Source: Blattabacterium cuenoti (GTDB lineage Bacteria > Bacteroidota > Bacteroidia > Flavobacteriales > Blattabacteriaceae). Taken from it: a stretch of 64,000 nt of DNA. The translations under genes and the position numbers were made by a program. Positions 18,002 through 30,149 of this stretch are shown one piece after another (the first letter of the stretch is position 1; each line of letters begins with the position of its first letter). The stretch spans positions 437,252 to 501,251 of the forward strand of contig NZ_CP059210.1 in NCBI RefSeq assembly GCF_014252095.1, given 5' to 3'. The notes beneath the pieces were generated by a model. That model made no database searches. It was not told the origin of the DNA and saw only the letters and a list, made by a program, of their open reading frames with translations.

Positions 18002-18938
18002 AACCTTATTTTCTAATTTTTATTTTAGGTCCAACTGGTGTTGGAAAAACGTCTATGTCCCTTTTTTTAGCAAAGAGATTAAAAACTGAAATTTTATCTT
18101 GTGATTCTAGACAATTTTATAAAGAATTAAAAATAGGATCTTATAGGCCTACTATAAAAGAACTCCAATCTGTCCCACATCATTTTATAGGACATTTAAC
18201 TATTCATCAATCTTATAATGCTAAACGTTTTGAGAAAGATTCATTAAAAAAAATGAAACAATTATTTAAAAAATATTCTATTTTAATTATGGTAGGAGGG
18301 TCTGGATTATATGAAAAATCGATCACAGAAGGTTTATCGGATATTCCAAATATTGATTTGAATATTAGAAATAATCTAATCTATCATTTTAAAAAAGAAG
18401 GAATTTTTTTTCTTCAAAAAGAAATTCAAAAATTATCCCCAATTCCTACCAATATAGATATGAATAATCCAAGACGTTTGATAAGATATCTAGAAATAGT
18501 TAGATCTACAGGAAAAAATCCTTCTTTCTTTTTTCAGAAAAAAAATTTAAGATTTTTTTCCACTTTAAAAATTGGATTAACTTTACCAAGAGAAGAAATT
18601 TATATCCGAATAAATAATAGAGTAGAAAAAATGATTCAAATGGGTTTATTAGAAGAAGCTAGTAGACATTATTCTTACAGATATTTAAATAGCTTAGATA
18701 CCATAGGGTATAAAGAAATTTATGATTTTTTATCTAAAAAAAAAAATCTCTCCATGAAACAATAGAAGAAATAAAAAAAAATACCAGAAAATATGCAAAA
18801 AAACAATTGACTTGGTATCGAAAAGATCCTTCTATTACATGGTTTCATCCAAAAGATGAAGAAAAAATATTGTATTTTATTTTGAACAAAGTAAAAATGG
18901 GCAATACTGGATTTGAACCAGTGCCCCCCTGCTTGTAA
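17998..18938 (+). CDS. miaA: tRNA dimethylallyltransferase MiaA, frameshifted at an A11 tract
   Basis: The frame from TTG 17998 encodes [20 protein letters not shown] (P-loop), [13 protein letters not shown] and SVPHHFIG, all MiaA hallmarks. It ends early at TAG 18763-18765 after residue 255. The normal C-terminus continues in another frame: [20 protein letters not shown], then [15 protein letters not shown]. The switch falls at a run of 11 A's (18736-18746); 12 A's would restore one continuous protein. The enzyme adds a dimethylallyl group to A37 of tRNAs reading UNN codons, using DMAPP. The restored frame continues antisense through tRNA-Val to TAA 18936-18938. The gene may be rescued by slippage on the A-tract, be a sequencing error, or be a young pseudogene. 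The start overlaps aroC as TTGA. Confidence 0.82.
18736..18746 (+). repeat. A11 homopolymer at the miaA frame break
   Basis: Eleven A's follow TCT in the miaA 3' region. Upstream and downstream frames differ by one base across this run. Such tracts are known sites of RNA polymerase slippage in AT-rich endosymbionts (reported for Buchnera and Blochmannia), so transcripts with 12 A's may encode full-length MiaA. Confidence 0.9.
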
Positions 18939-18973
18939 AACAGGTGCTCTAAACCATGCTGAGCTAATTGCCC
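18898..18973 (-). tRNA. tRNA-Val (anticodon UAC)
   Basis: On the minus strand the 76-nt cloverleaf has acceptor arms GGGCAAT and ATTGCCC, an anticodon stem CCTGT/GCAGG with loop TTTACAA (anticodon TAC at loop positions 3-5), and a GGTTCAAATCC T-loop. The discriminator base is A and no CCA is encoded. It lies antisense to the tail of the restored miaA frame. Confidence 0.95.
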
Positions 18974-19002
18974 TAAAAAGATCTTCAAATGTAAAGAAAA
19001 AT

Positions 19003-20250
19003 TTATAAACTTAATAAAACTTCAGATACAGTAAAAGTACTCCCACTTATTAAAATTAGATCTTTTTTTTTAGCTTGAAATTTTGCTGATAAAAAAGCTT
19101 TCTTTACAGAAGGGTAAAAAAACATTTTTCTATTATTTTTAAACATTTTTTTGACCAAAATTTTTAAATTTTCTATTGAAAATTTTCTTTCTATATTAGG
19201 TTGACAAAAGTAATAAAATGCTTCAATAGGAAAATATTTTAATAATTTTTCTACTTTTTTTTCCCTTACAAAACCTAATACTAAATGTAAATTTTCATAT
19301 GATTCTTTTTTCAATTGTTGATTGATCATTAGAATCCCTTCTTCATTATGAGCTATATCACAAATGATTTTTGGATTATCTCGTTTTAAGATATGCCAAC
19401 GTCCTTTCAAATTAGTATTTTCAATAACTTTTTTTAATCCGCTTTTTATAGATTCATTAGAAACTAATATATTTTTTCTTTTTTGTAAAATGTCTATAGT
19501 TTTTAAAACTATGATTCTATTCAAATTTTGATAATCTGCTTCAAAAGGAATTTGATATTTGGAATAATCTTTTACATAATTTGAGAAATATATTGGAGCA
19601 TTTTTTTTTAAAGCTTCTTTAAAAAAAACAAATTTGATTTCTTGAGAAATCCCGCTTCCAATTATGACCGATGTGTTTCTCTTTATAATTCCTGCTTTTT
19701 CCAAAGCTATTTTGGATCTATCATTTCCTAATAATTCTGTATGATCTTCACTAATATTAGTAATAATGGAAATTTCAGGATTTATAATATTAGTGGAATC
19801 TAAACGTCCTCCCAATCCTACTTCAATAATAGCTAGATGAACTTTCTTTTTCTTAAAATATTGAAATGCTAAAGCTGTATTCATTTCAAAAAATGACATT
19901 TTTTCTTTTTCAATAATTTTCTTATTTTCTTCAATAAAATTAATAATAAAATCTTTTTCTATTAAAAGACCATTACAACTGATTCTCTCTCTAAAGTCTA
20001 TTAAATGAGGAGAAGTGAATAAACCTATGTTATATCTTTCTTCTTGTAATATAGAAGATAACATATGTACTGTTGATCCCTTTCCGTTAGTCCCTCCAAC
20101 ATGAATGCTTTTAAAAAAATTTTGTGGATTTCCTAAATAAGAACAAAAAAATTTCATTCTTTTCAAACCAGGTTTATAGGATTTTAATCCTGTTTTTTGA
20201 TAAATGGGAAGACGATTAAAAATCCATTGAATAGTTTCAGAGTAATTCAC
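19003..20250 (-). CDS. folC: Bifunctional dihydrofolate/folylpolyglutamate synthase
   Basis: The 415-residue Mur-ligase-type enzyme has the P-loop HVGGTNGKGSTVHML (about 51-65), LFTSPHLIDFRERI (about 78-91), the acidic block IIEVGLGGRLDSTN (about 141-154) and ISEDHTELLG. The C-terminal domain has ICDIAHNEEG. FolC joins glutamate to dihydropteroate and then extends the glutamate tail of folates in the cytoplasm. Folate supplies GcvT at 12.7 kb. The gene faces miaA across the tRNA-Val gene and is divergent from glnS. Confidence 0.96.
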   Translation of the reverse strand: MNYSETIQWIFNRLPIYQKTGLKSYKPGLKRMKFFCSYLGNPQNFFKSIHVGGTNGKGSTVHMLSSILQEERYNIGLFTSPHLIDFRERISCNGLLIEKDFIINFIEENKKIIEKEKMSFFEMNTALAFQYFKKKKVHLAIIEVGLGGRLDSTNIINPEISIITNISEDHTELLGNDRSKIALEKAGIIKRNTSVIIGSGISQEIKFVFFKEALKKNAPIYFSNYVKDYSKYQIPFEADYQNLNRIIVLKTIDILQKRKNILVSNESIKSGLKKVIENTNLKGRWHILKRDNPKIICDIAHNEEGILMINQQLKKESYENLHLVLGFVREKKVEKLLKYFPIEAFYYFCQPNIERKFSIENLKILVKKMFKNNRKMFFYPSVKKAFLSAKFQAKKKDLILISGSTFTVSEVLLSL

Positions 20251-20307
20251 TAAATATAGAAATTTAATAATATGACAAAATTAGATTTTTTTTAAAAAAT
20301 TCATTAA

Positions 20308-22020
20308 ATTTATCGAGGATCATTATTACACTCTGAAATAATAAAAACATATTTACACTTTATCGAAAAAATTATAGAAGGAGATTTAAAAAGAGGTTTC
20401 CCTATTGAAAAAATTAGATTTCGATTTCCTCCAGAACCAAATGGCTTTCTTCATATTGGACATGTTAAAGCTATATATTTGAATTTTGAATTAGGAAAAA
20501 AGTATAAAGCTCCTGTCAATTTAAGATTTGATGATACAAATCCTATTGGAGAAGAAAAAAAATTCATAGAATCTATCAAAAAAGATATCAAATTTTTGGG
20601 ATTTGAATGGGATCAAGAATGCTATGCTTCGGATTATTTTCAAAAACTTTATGAATGGGCTGTAGAGCTTATTAAAAAGAATAAAGCTTATGTAGATGAT
20701 CAACCTAAAGAAATCATAAAAAATCAAAGAAAAACTCCTTTTGAAGAAGGAATAAACAGTTTCTATCGTAATAGATCTGTAAATGAAAATTTATATTTAT
20801 TCGAAAAAATGAAAAATGGAATTTTTGAAGAAGAATCATGTGTCCTCAGAGCTAAGATCAATATGAAATCATCCAATATGAACATGAGAGACCCAATCAT
20901 GTATAGAATTTTGAAAAAAAAACATCCTCGTACTAAAAATGAATGGTGTATTTATCCTACTTATGATTGGACCCATGGTCAATGTGATTATATTGAACAA
21001 ATATCTCATTCTTTATGTTCTTTAGAATTTGAAAATAGACGTCCATTATATAATTGGTATCTAGATCAAATTTTTGAAAAAAATAATAATAAAATCAGGC
21101 CAAAACAAATAGAATTTTCAAGGCTAAATTTAAGTCATACCATAACTAGTAAAAGAAAAATACAATACTTGATTGAAAAAAATGTGATTTCCTCATGGGA
21201 TGATCCACGTATTTTAACAATATCTGGATTGCGTCGTAGAGGATACACATCTTTAGCTATAAAAAATTTTATTCAAAAAATAGGAATCACAAAAAGAAAA
21301 AATCTTATTGATACCTCTCTTTTAGAATTTAGAATTAGAGAGCATTTGAATAAAATTTCACCTAGAGTTATGGTGGTATTAAAACCAATAAAATTAGTCA
21401 TTGATAATTATTCTATAAATTCTACTGAATGGCTAGAAGCAGATAATAATCCAGAAAATCAAAAATATGGATGTAGAAAAATCCCTTTTTCAAAATTTTT
21501 ATATATTGAGGAAAATGATTTTCTAGAAAAAAAAGTAAAAAAGTTTTTTAGACTTTCAATTGGAGATGAAGTAAGACTTAAAAATGCTTATATCATTAAA
21601 GCAAATTTTGTAGTCAAAAATTCTAATGGAAAAATAAAAGAAATACATTGTACTTATGATCCAAAAAGTCAATCTAGAAAAAGAAACAAAAATGAAAATA
21701 AAAAAAGAGTAAAAACTACTATACACTGGGTTTCTATAAAACATTCTATTCCTATAAAAATATATCTATATCACCAACTTTTTTCAATCAAAAATCCAGA
21801 AAAAGAAAATTTTAAAGAACACATAAATTTAAAATCTATGGAAAAGATTGTTGCCTATGCAGAACCGTCCTTACAAAAAGCTAAAAAAGGAGATCGCTTT
21901 CAATTCCAAAGAATTGGGTATTTCTATGCAGATGTCGATCTAAATAATAATAAAGAAGAAGTCATTTTCCATAAAACAGCTTTTCTTAAAGATCAATGGA
22001 AAAAAATAAATAACAAGTAA
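20308..22020 (+). CDS. glnS: Glutaminyl-tRNA synthetase
   Basis: The class I signature FPPEPNGFLHIGHVKA and the VNLRFDDTNP block identify GlnRS. Other GlnRS-like segments are NEWCIYPTYDWTHGQCDYIE and SHTITSKRK, the KMSKS equivalent. The first TTG (20479) lies after the HIGH motif, so the true start must be upstream. The frame is open from 20308, but offers no ATG, GTG or TTG before 20479, only ATT (20308) or ATA (20338, 20341). Starting at 20308 gives 570 residues against 554 in E. coli. Having GlnRS means Gln-tRNA can be charged directly. The stop codon abuts the convergent rpoC stop with no gap. Confidence 0.93.
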   Translation: MYRGSLLHSEIIKTYLHFIEKIIEGDLKRGFPIEKIRFRFPPEPNGFLHIGHVKAIYLNFELGKKYKAPVNLRFDDTNPIGEEKKFIESIKKDIKFLGFEWDQECYASDYFQKLYEWAVELIKKNKAYVDDQPKEIIKNQRKTPFEEGINSFYRNRSVNENLYLFEKMKNGIFEEESCVLRAKINMKSSNMNMRDPIMYRILKKKHPRTKNEWCIYPTYDWTHGQCDYIEQISHSLCSLEFENRRPLYNWYLDQIFEKNNNKIRPKQIEFSRLNLSHTITSKRKIQYLIEKNVISSWDDPRILTISGLRRRGYTSLAIKNFIQKIGITKRKNLIDTSLLEFRIREHLNKISPRVMVVLKPIKLVIDNYSINSTEWLEADNNPENQKYGCRKIPFSKFLYIEENDFLEKKVKKFFRLSIGDEVRLKNAYIIKANFVVKNSNGKIKEIHCTYDPKSQSRKRNKNENKKRVKTTIHWVSIKHSIPIKIYLYHQLFSIKNPEKENFKEHINLKSMEKIVAYAEPSLQKAKKGDRFQFQRIGYFYADVDLNNNKEEVIFHKTAFLKDQWKKINNK

Positions 22021-25000
22021 TTAAAAAATTTCTACATCCGTATTTTCATATTCTCTTAATCCAGTTCCTGCAGGTATTTTATGTCCTACAATTACATTTT
22101 CCTTTAATCCATACAAATGATCAGTTTTACTGCTTATAGCTGCTTCACTTAGAACTTTAGTAGTTTCTTGAAAAGACGCTGCAGATATGAAAGATTTAGT
22201 CTGCAAAGCGGCTTTGGTTATCCCTTGTAATATAGGTCTTGCAGTAGCTGGTATAGCATTTCTAGTTTTCATCAATTTCTTATTTTTATATTTTAAAACA
22301 GCATTTTCATTCCTCAAATCTCTATAACTAATCAAATCTCCAGATTTAAAATTTTGAGAATCTCCAGGAGATTCAACTATTTTCAGTTGAAATATTCTAT
22401 CATTTTCTTCTATGAAATCATCCTTATATTCAATATTTCCTTCTAAAAATTTGGTATCTCCTACTTCAATCACTTCCACTTTACGCATCATTTGCAAAAC
22501 AATCACTTCAAAGTGTTTATCGTTAATTTTAACACCTTGTAAACGATATACTTCTTGTATTTCTTTTACCAAATATTCTTGAACAGCTCTTGGACCCCTT
22601 ATATTTAAAATATCATTCGGAGTAACTGCTCCATCGGATAAAGGCATTCCTGCTTTTACATAATCATTCTCTTGAACTAGAATTTGATTAGAAAGTTTTA
22701 CTAAATATTTTCTAATTTCTCCCGTTTTAGATTCTACTATAATTTCTCTATTTCCTCTTTTTATTTTTCCATGACTGACTATTCCATCCATTTCTGATAC
22801 TACAGCTGGATTAGAAGGATTACGAGCCTCAAATAATTCAGATAAACGAGGTAATCCTCCTGTAATATCTCCAGAAGACTTAGCGGATCTCCTGGGAACT
22901 TTAACTAAAATTTTTCCTACTTTTATTTTTTCTTGATCTTCTACCATTAAATGAGCACCTACTGGTAAATTATAAACCTTCAATTCTTTATCATTTTCAT
23001 CCAAAATTTTTAATGTAGGTATTAAATTTTTATTTCTTATTTCTGTAATAACCTTTTCTTGAAATCCAGTTTGTTCATCTATTTCTACTTGAAAAGTCAT
23101 CCCCTGTTCTAAATGTTGATAAGAGATTTTTCCAGCATACTCTGCAACAATAACTGCATTATAAAGATCCCACTGGCAAATTTTATCTCCTTCTTTTAAC
23201 TCATCCTGATGTTTAACATATAAAGTAGCTCCATAAGGAATATTATTAATCATTAAAATGGATGACTTGTTCTTATTAAATAGTTTCATTTCTGTAGAAC
23301 GAGAAACCACAACTCCAACTTTTTCTCCAAAATCATTTTCAGTTTGAACAATTTTTAAATCCTCAAATTCTATAATTCCATCAGATTTTGCTCGTATCTG
23401 TGAAGATTCTGTTATATTTCCAGCTGTTCCCCCAACATGAAAAGTACGTAAAGTTAATTGGGTTCCTGGTTCTCCAATGGATTGCGCTGCGATAACTCCT
23501 ACTGCTTCCCCCTTTTGAACTATTTTTCCTGTAGATAGATTACGCCCATAACATTTAGAACAAATCCCCATTTTAGCTTCACAAGTCAGAGGAGATCGGA
23601 CTTCAACAAACTCTATTCCAGATTTTTCAATTAATCCTGCAATTCGTTCATCAATTATTTCTCCAGAACAAACTATTAATTCATTGTCTTTTGGATGAAA
23701 AAGATCGTTTAAAGATACACGGCCCAAAATTCTATCAAATAAAGTTTCAACTACTTCTTCGTTTTTTTTCAATGCTGATATTTCTAAACCACGTAACGTA
23801 TTACAATCTTTCATTTTTATAATTACATCTTGAGCTGCATCTACTAAACGTCTTGTCAAATATCCTGCATCTGCCGTTTTCAATGCCGTATCAGCTAATC
23901 CCTTGCGAGCTCCATGAGTAGATATAAAATATTCCAAAATAGAAAGTCCTTCTCTAAAATTAGATAAAATAGGATTCTCAATGATTTCTCCACCAGAAGA
24001 TCCTGCTTTTTGAGGTTTAGCCATTAATCCCCGCATTCCAGAAAGCTGGCGAATCTGTTCCTTGGATCCTCTTGCTCCAGAGTCTAACATCATATATACG
24101 GGATTAAAACCATGTCTATCTTCACGCATATGCTTCATTACTTTTTCTGTTAACATAGCATTTGTATTTGTCCATATATCAATAACTTGATTATAACGTT
24201 CATTATTTGTTATTAACCCCATATTATAATTCATTTTTACATTGTCTACTTGTTTTATAGCATAATTTACCATGTTTTTTTTATCACTTGGAATAATTAT
24301 ATCTCCTAACCCAAAAGAAAGACCTCCTTTGAAAGCATTATAAAACCCTAATTCTTTAATGTCATCTAAGAATTTTGCCGTGGTAGGAACATCTGTTAAG
24401 TGCAAAATTTTTCCAATAATTTCCCTTAAAGATTTTTTTGTAAGGGATTCATTAATAAATCCTACTTGTTTAGGAACAACTTGGTTAAATAAAACTCTTC
24501 CTACAGTAGTTTCTATCAATTTATCCAACAAAGTTTCTTTCTTTCGAACACTCACTTTCACTTTGATTAAAGCATGTAATTCCACCACATTTTGATTATA
24601 TGCTATTTCTACCTCTTCCGGAGAATAAAAAATAAGTCCTTCTCCTTTTACTTTTTTGGAAACTAAAGGTTTTGTCATGTAATATAAACCTAATACCATA
24701 TCTTGAGATGGAACGGTGATAGGAGAACCATTAGCAGGATTTAAAATGTTCTGAGAAGCCAACATAAGAAGTTGAGCTTCTAAAATAGCTCCAGAAGATA
24801 AAGGAAGATGAACGGCCATTTGATCCCCATCAAAATCTGCATTAAAAGCAGCACAAACTAAAGGATGTAATTGAATTGCTTTTCCCTCTATTAATTTAGG
24901 CTGAAAAGCTTGAATCCCTAATCTATGTAAAGTTGGTGCTCTGTTCAACAAAACAGGATGTCCTTTTAATACATTCTCCAAAATATCCCAAATCATGGGA

Positions 25001-26250
25001 TCTCTTTTGTCTATAATTCTTTTAGCAGATTTTACAGTTTTTACAATACCTCTTTCAATTAACTTTCTTATAACAAATGGTTTATAAAGTTCAGCGGCCA
25101 TATCTTTAGGAAGTCCACACTCCTGTAACTTTAAATGAGGTCCTACTACAATAACTGAACGAGCAGAATAATCGACTCTCTTTCCAAGAAGATTTTGTCT
25201 AAAACGACCTTGTTTTCCTTTTAAAGAATCCGATAAGGATTTTAAAGGACGATTAGCTTCAGATTTTACTGCAGATAGTTTTCTGGAATTGTCAAAAAGA
25301 GAATCTACAGCTTCTTGAAGCATCCTTTTCTCATTTCGTAAAATAACTTCAGGAGCTTTAATTTCTATAAGCCTTTTTAAACGATTATTTCTAATAAGAA
25401 CACGACGATATAAATCCGTCATATCAGAAGCCGCATAACGACCTCCGTCTAGAGGAACAAGAGGACGTAATTCAGGAGGAATAACAGCTAAAATATGAAT
25501 AATCATCCAAGAAACATTTCCTCCATTTTTTTTCCCCTCTCTAAAAGATTCTACTACTTGTAAACGTTTTAAAGCTTCTATACGTCTTTGTTTAGAGGTT
25601 TCATTATGAGCTTGATTTCTCAAATCAAAAGATAATCTATCTAAATCTAAACGATTCAAAAGATCTTCTATACACTCAGCCCCCATCTTAGCTATAAATT
25701 TTTTAGGATCCGTATCTTCTAAATAAAAATTTTCTTTTGGGAGTTTATTTAAAATATATAAATATTCCTCCTCTGTAAGAAAATCTCCTTTTTGAAACAA
25801 GGTTCCATCTGAACGAGTAGCCACACCTCCCTGAATGATCACATATCTTTCATAATAAATAATCATATCAAGTTTTTTAGATGGCCATCCTAACAAGTAT
25901 CCTATTTTATTAGGTGAAGAACGAAAACACCAAATATGAACCACGGGAACTACCAAATTAATATGCCCCAGACGTTCTCTTCGTACCTTTTTCTCGGTTA
26001 CTTCTACTCCACATCTATCACAAACAATTCCTTTATAACGGATTCGTTTATATTTTCCACAAGCACACTCATAATCCTTGACTGGACCAAAAATTCTCTC
26101 ACAAAAAAGACCATCTCTTTCTGGTTTATGAGTTCTATAATTGATTGTTTCCGGTTTTAAAACCTCTCCATGAGATTCTTTCAATATAGCTTCTGGAGAA
26201 GCTAATCGAATAATAATCTTATTAAATTTGTTATTTTTTTTTCTACTCAT
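22021..26250 (-). CDS. rpoC: RNA polymerase subunit beta'
   Basis: The 1409-residue protein has the N-terminal zinc cluster [20 protein letters not shown] (about 63-82). The catalytic magnesium loop [14 protein letters not shown] lies near residue 472. A second zinc site, [13 protein letters not shown], lies near residue 890, and [19 protein letters not shown] is close behind. It forms half of the polymerase active centre with RpoB. It lies 31 bp downstream of rpoB and shares that operon. Length and motifs are complete. It ends directly against glnS on the other strand, so transcripts of the two may overlap. Confidence 0.99.
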   Translation of the reverse strand: MSRKKNNKFNKIIIRLASPEAILKESHGEVLKPETINYRTHKPERDGLFCERIFGPVKDYECACGKYKRIRYKGIVCDRCGVEVTEKKVRRERLGHINLVVPVVHIWCFRSSPNKIGYLLGWPSKKLDMIIYYERYVIIQGGVATRSDGTLFQKGDFLTEEEYLYILNKLPKENFYLEDTDPKKFIAKMGAECIEDLLNRLDLDRLSFDLRNQAHNETSKQRRIEALKRLQVVESFREGKKNGGNVSWMIIHILAVIPPELRPLVPLDGGRYAASDMTDLYRRVLIRNNRLKRLIEIKAPEVILRNEKRMLQEAVDSLFDNSRKLSAVKSEANRPLKSLSDSLKGKQGRFRQNLLGKRVDYSARSVIVVGPHLKLQECGLPKDMAAELYKPFVIRKLIERGIVKTVKSAKRIIDKRDPMIWDILENVLKGHPVLLNRAPTLHRLGIQAFQPKLIEGKAIQLHPLVCAAFNADFDGDQMAVHLPLSSGAILEAQLLMLASQNILNPANGSPITVPSQDMVLGLYYMTKPLVSKKVKGEGLIFYSPEEVEIAYNQNVVELHALIKVKVSVRKKETLLDKLIETTVGRVLFNQVVPKQVGFINESLTKKSLREIIGKILHLTDVPTTAKFLDDIKELGFYNAFKGGLSFGLGDIIIPSDKKNMVNYAIKQVDNVKMNYNMGLITNNERYNQVIDIWTNTNAMLTEKVMKHMREDRHGFNPVYMMLDSGARGSKEQIRQLSGMRGLMAKPQKAGSSGGEIIENPILSNFREGLSILEYFISTHGARKGLADTALKTADAGYLTRRLVDAAQDVIIKMKDCNTLRGLEISALKKNEEVVETLFDRILGRVSLNDLFHPKDNELIVCSGEIIDERIAGLIEKSGIEFVEVRSPLTCEAKMGICSKCYGRNLSTGKIVQKGEAVGVIAAQSIGEPGTQLTLRTFHVGGTAGNITESSQIRAKSDGIIEFEDLKIVQTENDFGEKVGVVVSRSTEMKLFNKNKSSILMINNIPYGATLYVKHQDELKEGDKICQWDLYNAVIVAEYAGKISYQHLEQGMTFQVEIDEQTGFQEKVITEIRNKNLIPTLKILDENDKELKVYNLPVGAHLMVEDQEKIKVGKILVKVPRRSAKSSGDITGGLPRLSELFEARNPSNPAVVSEMDGIVSHGKIKRGNREIIVESKTGEIRKYLVKLSNQILVQENDYVKAGMPLSDGAVTPNDILNIRGPRAVQEYLVKEIQEVYRLQGVKINDKHFEVIVLQMMRKVEVIEVGDTKFLEGNIEYKDDFIEENDRIFQLKIVESPGDSQNFKSGDLISYRDLRNENAVLKYKNKKLMKTRNAIPATARPILQGITKAALQTKSFISAASFQETTKVLSEAAISSKTDHLYGLKENVIVGHKIPAGTGLREYENTDVEIF

Positions 26251-26281
26251 TCTTTCATAAAATATATGAAACTGAAAATTT

Positions 26282-29200
26282 TTATTCTTCTAAATTAATA
26301 TCCAGTCCAAGTCCTTTTAACTCATAACATAATACATTAAAAGATTCTGGATTATTGGGTTCTGGCATCGGATCTCCTTTTACTATGGCTTCATAAGTTT
26401 TAGCTCTTCCTGCTACATCATCAGATTTAACAGTTAATATTTCACGCAAAATATTAGAAGCTCCAAAAGCTTCTAAAGCCCAAACTTCCATTTCTCCAAA
26501 ACGCTGGCCTCCAAATTGAGCCTTTCCTCCTAAAGGTTGTTGAGTGATAAGAGAATACGGACCTATAGAACGAGCATGCATTTTATCATCTACCATATGA
26601 CCTAGTTTTAACATGTATATTACCCCTACTGTTGCTGGTTGATCAAATCTCTCTCCTGTCCCTCCATCAAATAAATAAGTAGTTCCAAAACGAGGAATAT
26701 TAGCTTTATCTGTAAATTCAGATATTTTCTCTATAGTAGCTCCATCAAATATAGGAGTTGAAAATTTAACATTTAACTTATAACCTGCCCAACCTAACAC
26801 TGTCTCGTAGATTTGCCCAATATTCATTCTAGAGGGAACTCCTAATGGATTTAAAACTATGTCTACCGGATTTCCGTCTTCTAAAAACGGCATATCTTCT
26901 TCGCGAAGAATCCGGGCAACAACTCCTTTATTTCCATGTCTACCAGCCATTTTATCTCCAATTTTCAATTTTCTTTTTTTTGCAATATAAACTTTAGCCA
27001 TTTTAATAATTCCAGAAGGCAATTCATCTCCAACAGTAATGGAAAACTTTTTGTGTTTTAACATACTATTTAAATCATTCAAAGAAATTTGATAATTATG
27101 TAGTATTTCCGATAGAAGATTATTAGTTTCTACATCAGTAGTCCAATTTTCCGGAATAATTCCTATATAATCATATATTTTATGAAGTAATTTTTCCGTG
27201 AATTTAGTTCCTTCTTCTATAATTTTCTGTGTCTTTTCATTAAGAATAATTTTTTTAGAAACTTTTCCATGTAAAACGGTATGCAATTTTTGAAAAAAAT
27301 GATTTTTTAAATCAGAAAATTTTTTATCATATTCTTTTTCTAGGCGTTCTAACTGTATTTTATCCTGAACTCTAGATTTTTTATCTTTTATACTACGAGT
27401 GAATAATTTCGTGTCTATCACCACTCCAAATAAAGAAGGTCCTGCTCTTAAAGAAGCGTCTTTTACATTTCCGGCTTTATCTCCAAAAATAGCTCTCAAT
27501 AATTTTTCTTCTGGAGTAGGATCAGATTCTCCTTTAGGAGTGATTTTTCCAATCAAAATATCACCAGGTTTTACTTCTGCACCTACTCGTATAATTCCAT
27601 TTTCATCTAAATCTTTAGTAGCTTCTTCACTAACATTTGGAATGTCATTTGTCAATTCTTCCATTCCTAATTTTGTATCACGTACATCTAAAGAATACTC
27701 CTCTATATGGATAGAAGTAAACCAATCTTCGCTTACTACTTTTTCTGAAATTAAAACGGCATCTTCAAAATTATATCCATTACATGGAATAAAAGCTGCT
27801 CTTAAATTTCTTCCTAAAGCTAACTCTCCATTTTCAGTAGCATATCCTTCACATAAAATCTGTCCTTTTACTACTTTCATTCCCTTTTTAACAATAGGTT
27901 TCAAAGTAATACATGTATTCTGATTAGTTTTTCTAAATTTAATCAAATCATAAGTTTTCACTTTAGGTTCAAAACTGACCAAAGCTTCTTTTTCCGTTTT
28001 TTCATAACGTATAATTATTCTTCTTGCGTCAAGATATTCCACTAATCCATCACTTTCTGCATTAATTAAAATCCGAGAATCTCTAGCTACTTGTTTTTCT
28101 AATCCAGTTCCTACAATTGGAGCTTCAGGTTTTAATAAGGGAACAGCTTGACGCATCATATTAGAACCCATAAGTGCTCTATTTGCATCATCATGTTCCA
28201 AAAAAGGAATTAAAGAAGCAGATATAGAAGCGATTTGATTAGGAGCTACGTCAATATAATCCACTCTTTTTGGAATGACTATAGGAAAATCTCCATCTTC
28301 ACGAACTATGATTCTATCAGAATGAAAATTTCCATATTGATCTATAGCATTAGCTTGTGCAATAATTTTCCCTTCTTCTTCTTCTGCACTTAAATATTTA
28401 ACCTTAGATTTTAAATCTGCTTTTCCATTATAAATAGATCGATAAGGAGTTTCTAAAAATCCCATATTATTAATTTTTGCAAAAACAGAAAGAGAAGAAA
28501 TCAACCCAATATTTGGACCTTCTGGAGTTTCAATAGGACAGAGTCTTCCATAATGAGAATAATTTACGTCTCTAACCTCAAATCCTGCTCTTTCTCTTGA
28601 TAATCCTCCAGGACCTAAAGCTGATAATCTTCTTTTATGAGTAAGTTCAGATAATGGATTAGTCTGATCCATAAATTGAGATAATTGATTAGTTCCAAAA
28701 AAAGTATTTATAACGGAAGATAAAGTTTTTGCATTAATAAGATCTACCGGCATAAAAACTTCATTATCCCGAACATTCATCCGTTCTTTTATTGTTCTAG
28801 ACATTCTAGCCAAACCAATACTAAATTGTGCATAAAGTTGTTCACCTACAGTTCTCACACGTCTATTAGATAAATGATCTATATCATCCACTTCTCTTTT
28901 AGAATTGAATAAAGCATTTAAATGTTCAACTATAGCAATAATATCTTCTTTAGTTAAAACTAAAGAATCAGGATCAATGTTTAATCCCAGACGTTTATTC
29001 AAACGATACCTGCCCACAGGCCCTAAACTATATCTAGTATCAGAAAAAAAAAGCTTATCTATGACGCCTCTAGCCGTTTCTTCATCTGGAGGTTCTGTAT
29101 TTCTAAGCTGTCTATATATATACTCTACAGCTTCTTTTTCAGAATTAGTAGGATCTTTTTGCAGAGTGTTATAAATAATAGAATAATCTTTCTTCTTTCC

Positions 29201-30103
29201 TTCCTTTTTATGCAATAAAATTGTTTTTATCTCATGTTGAATCATTAAATCCAGATGCTCTTGTGTAATGGTGACGTCTCTATCTATCAAGACTTCATTT
29301 TTTTCTACAGAAATTACCTCTCCTGTATCTTCATCTACAAAATCTTCATGCCAAATATTCAATATTCTAGCTGCCAACGATCTTGATAAAAGAGATTTTT
29401 TATCTTCTATTTCTGTTATTTTTACTTCTTCTGCTAAATTAAATATTTCTAATATATCTTTATCTCTTTCATATCCAATAGCACGAAGTAAAGTGGTCAT
29501 GGGTAATTTTTTCTTCCTATCTATATACGCATACATAACATTATTGATATCCGTAGCAAATTCAATCCAAGAACCTTTAAAAGGAATTATTCTTGCGGAA
29601 TATAATTTCGTTCCATTAGCATGATAAGATTGTCCAAAAAATACGCCAGGAGAACGATGCAATTGAGAAACTATCACCCGTTCTGCTCCATTGAATATAA
29701 AAGAACCAGAAGGAGTCATGTACGGATAAGTTCCTAAATAGACATCTTGATATACAGTTTCAAAATCCTCATGTTCTGGATCTGTACAATATAATTTTAA
29801 TTTTGCTTTTAAAGGAACACTATAAGTTAATCCTCTTTCAATACATTCTTCTATAGAATATCTAGGAGTATCGATAGAATATCCTTTAAATTCTAAAACA
29901 AAGGAATTCCTTGCGTCAGAAATAGGAAAATTTTCTGTAAAAGCTTTAAAAAGACCTTCATTTTTTCTATTTTCTGGTTTTGTATCTAATTGAAAAAATT
30001 CTTTAAATGATTTTATTTGAATATCCAAAAAATCAGGATACTCTACTTGTTTTGCCACTGAGGCAAAAGTTATCCTTTCTGAGACGTTTTCTGTGTTCAC
30101 CAA
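26282..30103 (-). CDS. rpoB: RNA polymerase subunit beta
   Basis: The 1273-residue protein is full length for Bacteroidetes. Recognisable blocks are the rifampicin-binding region with [20 protein letters not shown] and [20 protein letters not shown], then [34 protein letters not shown] lies near residue 1054, and the C-terminal [18 protein letters not shown] binds RpoC. RpoB forms the other half of the active centre and binds the nascent RNA hybrid. The rif region keeps the residues typical of drug-sensitive enzymes (NQLSQFMDQ). It sits between rplL and rpoC in the conserved ribosomal/polymerase operon. Confidence 0.99.
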   Translation of the reverse strand: MVNTENVSERITFASVAKQVEYPDFLDIQIKSFKEFFQLDTKPENRKNEGLFKAFTENFPISDARNSFVLEFKGYSIDTPRYSIEECIERGLTYSVPLKAKLKLYCTDPEHEDFETVYQDVYLGTYPYMTPSGSFIFNGAERVIVSQLHRSPGVFFGQSYHANGTKLYSARIIPFKGSWIEFATDINNVMYAYIDRKKKLPMTTLLRAIGYERDKDILEIFNLAEEVKITEIEDKKSLLSRSLAARILNIWHEDFVDEDTGEVISVEKNEVLIDRDVTITQEHLDLMIQHEIKTILLHKKEGKKKDYSIIYNTLQKDPTNSEKEAVEYIYRQLRNTEPPDEETARGVIDKLFFSDTRYSLGPVGRYRLNKRLGLNIDPDSLVLTKEDIIAIVEHLNALFNSKREVDDIDHLSNRRVRTVGEQLYAQFSIGLARMSRTIKERMNVRDNEVFMPVDLINAKTLSSVINTFFGTNQLSQFMDQTNPLSELTHKRRLSALGPGGLSRERAGFEVRDVNYSHYGRLCPIETPEGPNIGLISSLSVFAKINNMGFLETPYRSIYNGKADLKSKVKYLSAEEEEGKIIAQANAIDQYGNFHSDRIIVREDGDFPIVIPKRVDYIDVAPNQIASISASLIPFLEHDDANRALMGSNMMRQAVPLLKPEAPIVGTGLEKQVARDSRILINAESDGLVEYLDARRIIIRYEKTEKEALVSFEPKVKTYDLIKFRKTNQNTCITLKPIVKKGMKVVKGQILCEGYATENGELALGRNLRAAFIPCNGYNFEDAVLISEKVVSEDWFTSIHIEEYSLDVRDTKLGMEELTNDIPNVSEEATKDLDENGIIRVGAEVKPGDILIGKITPKGESDPTPEEKLLRAIFGDKAGNVKDASLRAGPSLFGVVIDTKLFTRSIKDKKSRVQDKIQLERLEKEYDKKFSDLKNHFFQKLHTVLHGKVSKKIILNEKTQKIIEEGTKFTEKLLHKIYDYIGIIPENWTTDVETNNLLSEILHNYQISLNDLNSMLKHKKFSITVGDELPSGIIKMAKVYIAKKRKLKIGDKMAGRHGNKGVVARILREEDMPFLEDGNPVDIVLNPLGVPSRMNIGQIYETVLGWAGYKLNVKFSTPIFDGATIEKISEFTDKANIPRFGTTYLFDGGTGERFDQPATVGVIYMLKLGHMVDDKMHARSIGPYSLITQQPLGGKAQFGGQRFGEMEVWALEAFGASNILREILTVKSDDVAGRAKTYEAIVKGDPMPEPNNPESFNVLCYELKGLGLDINLEE

Positions 30104-30149
30104 ATCTAACAGTAATTTTAACTTACAAAAAAAAATAAATCTTTATTTA

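Noticed and set aside
27399..27923. 174-residue plus-strand frame inside rpoB
   Set aside because: It lies fully within the rpoB coding sequence on the other strand and shows no independent motif.
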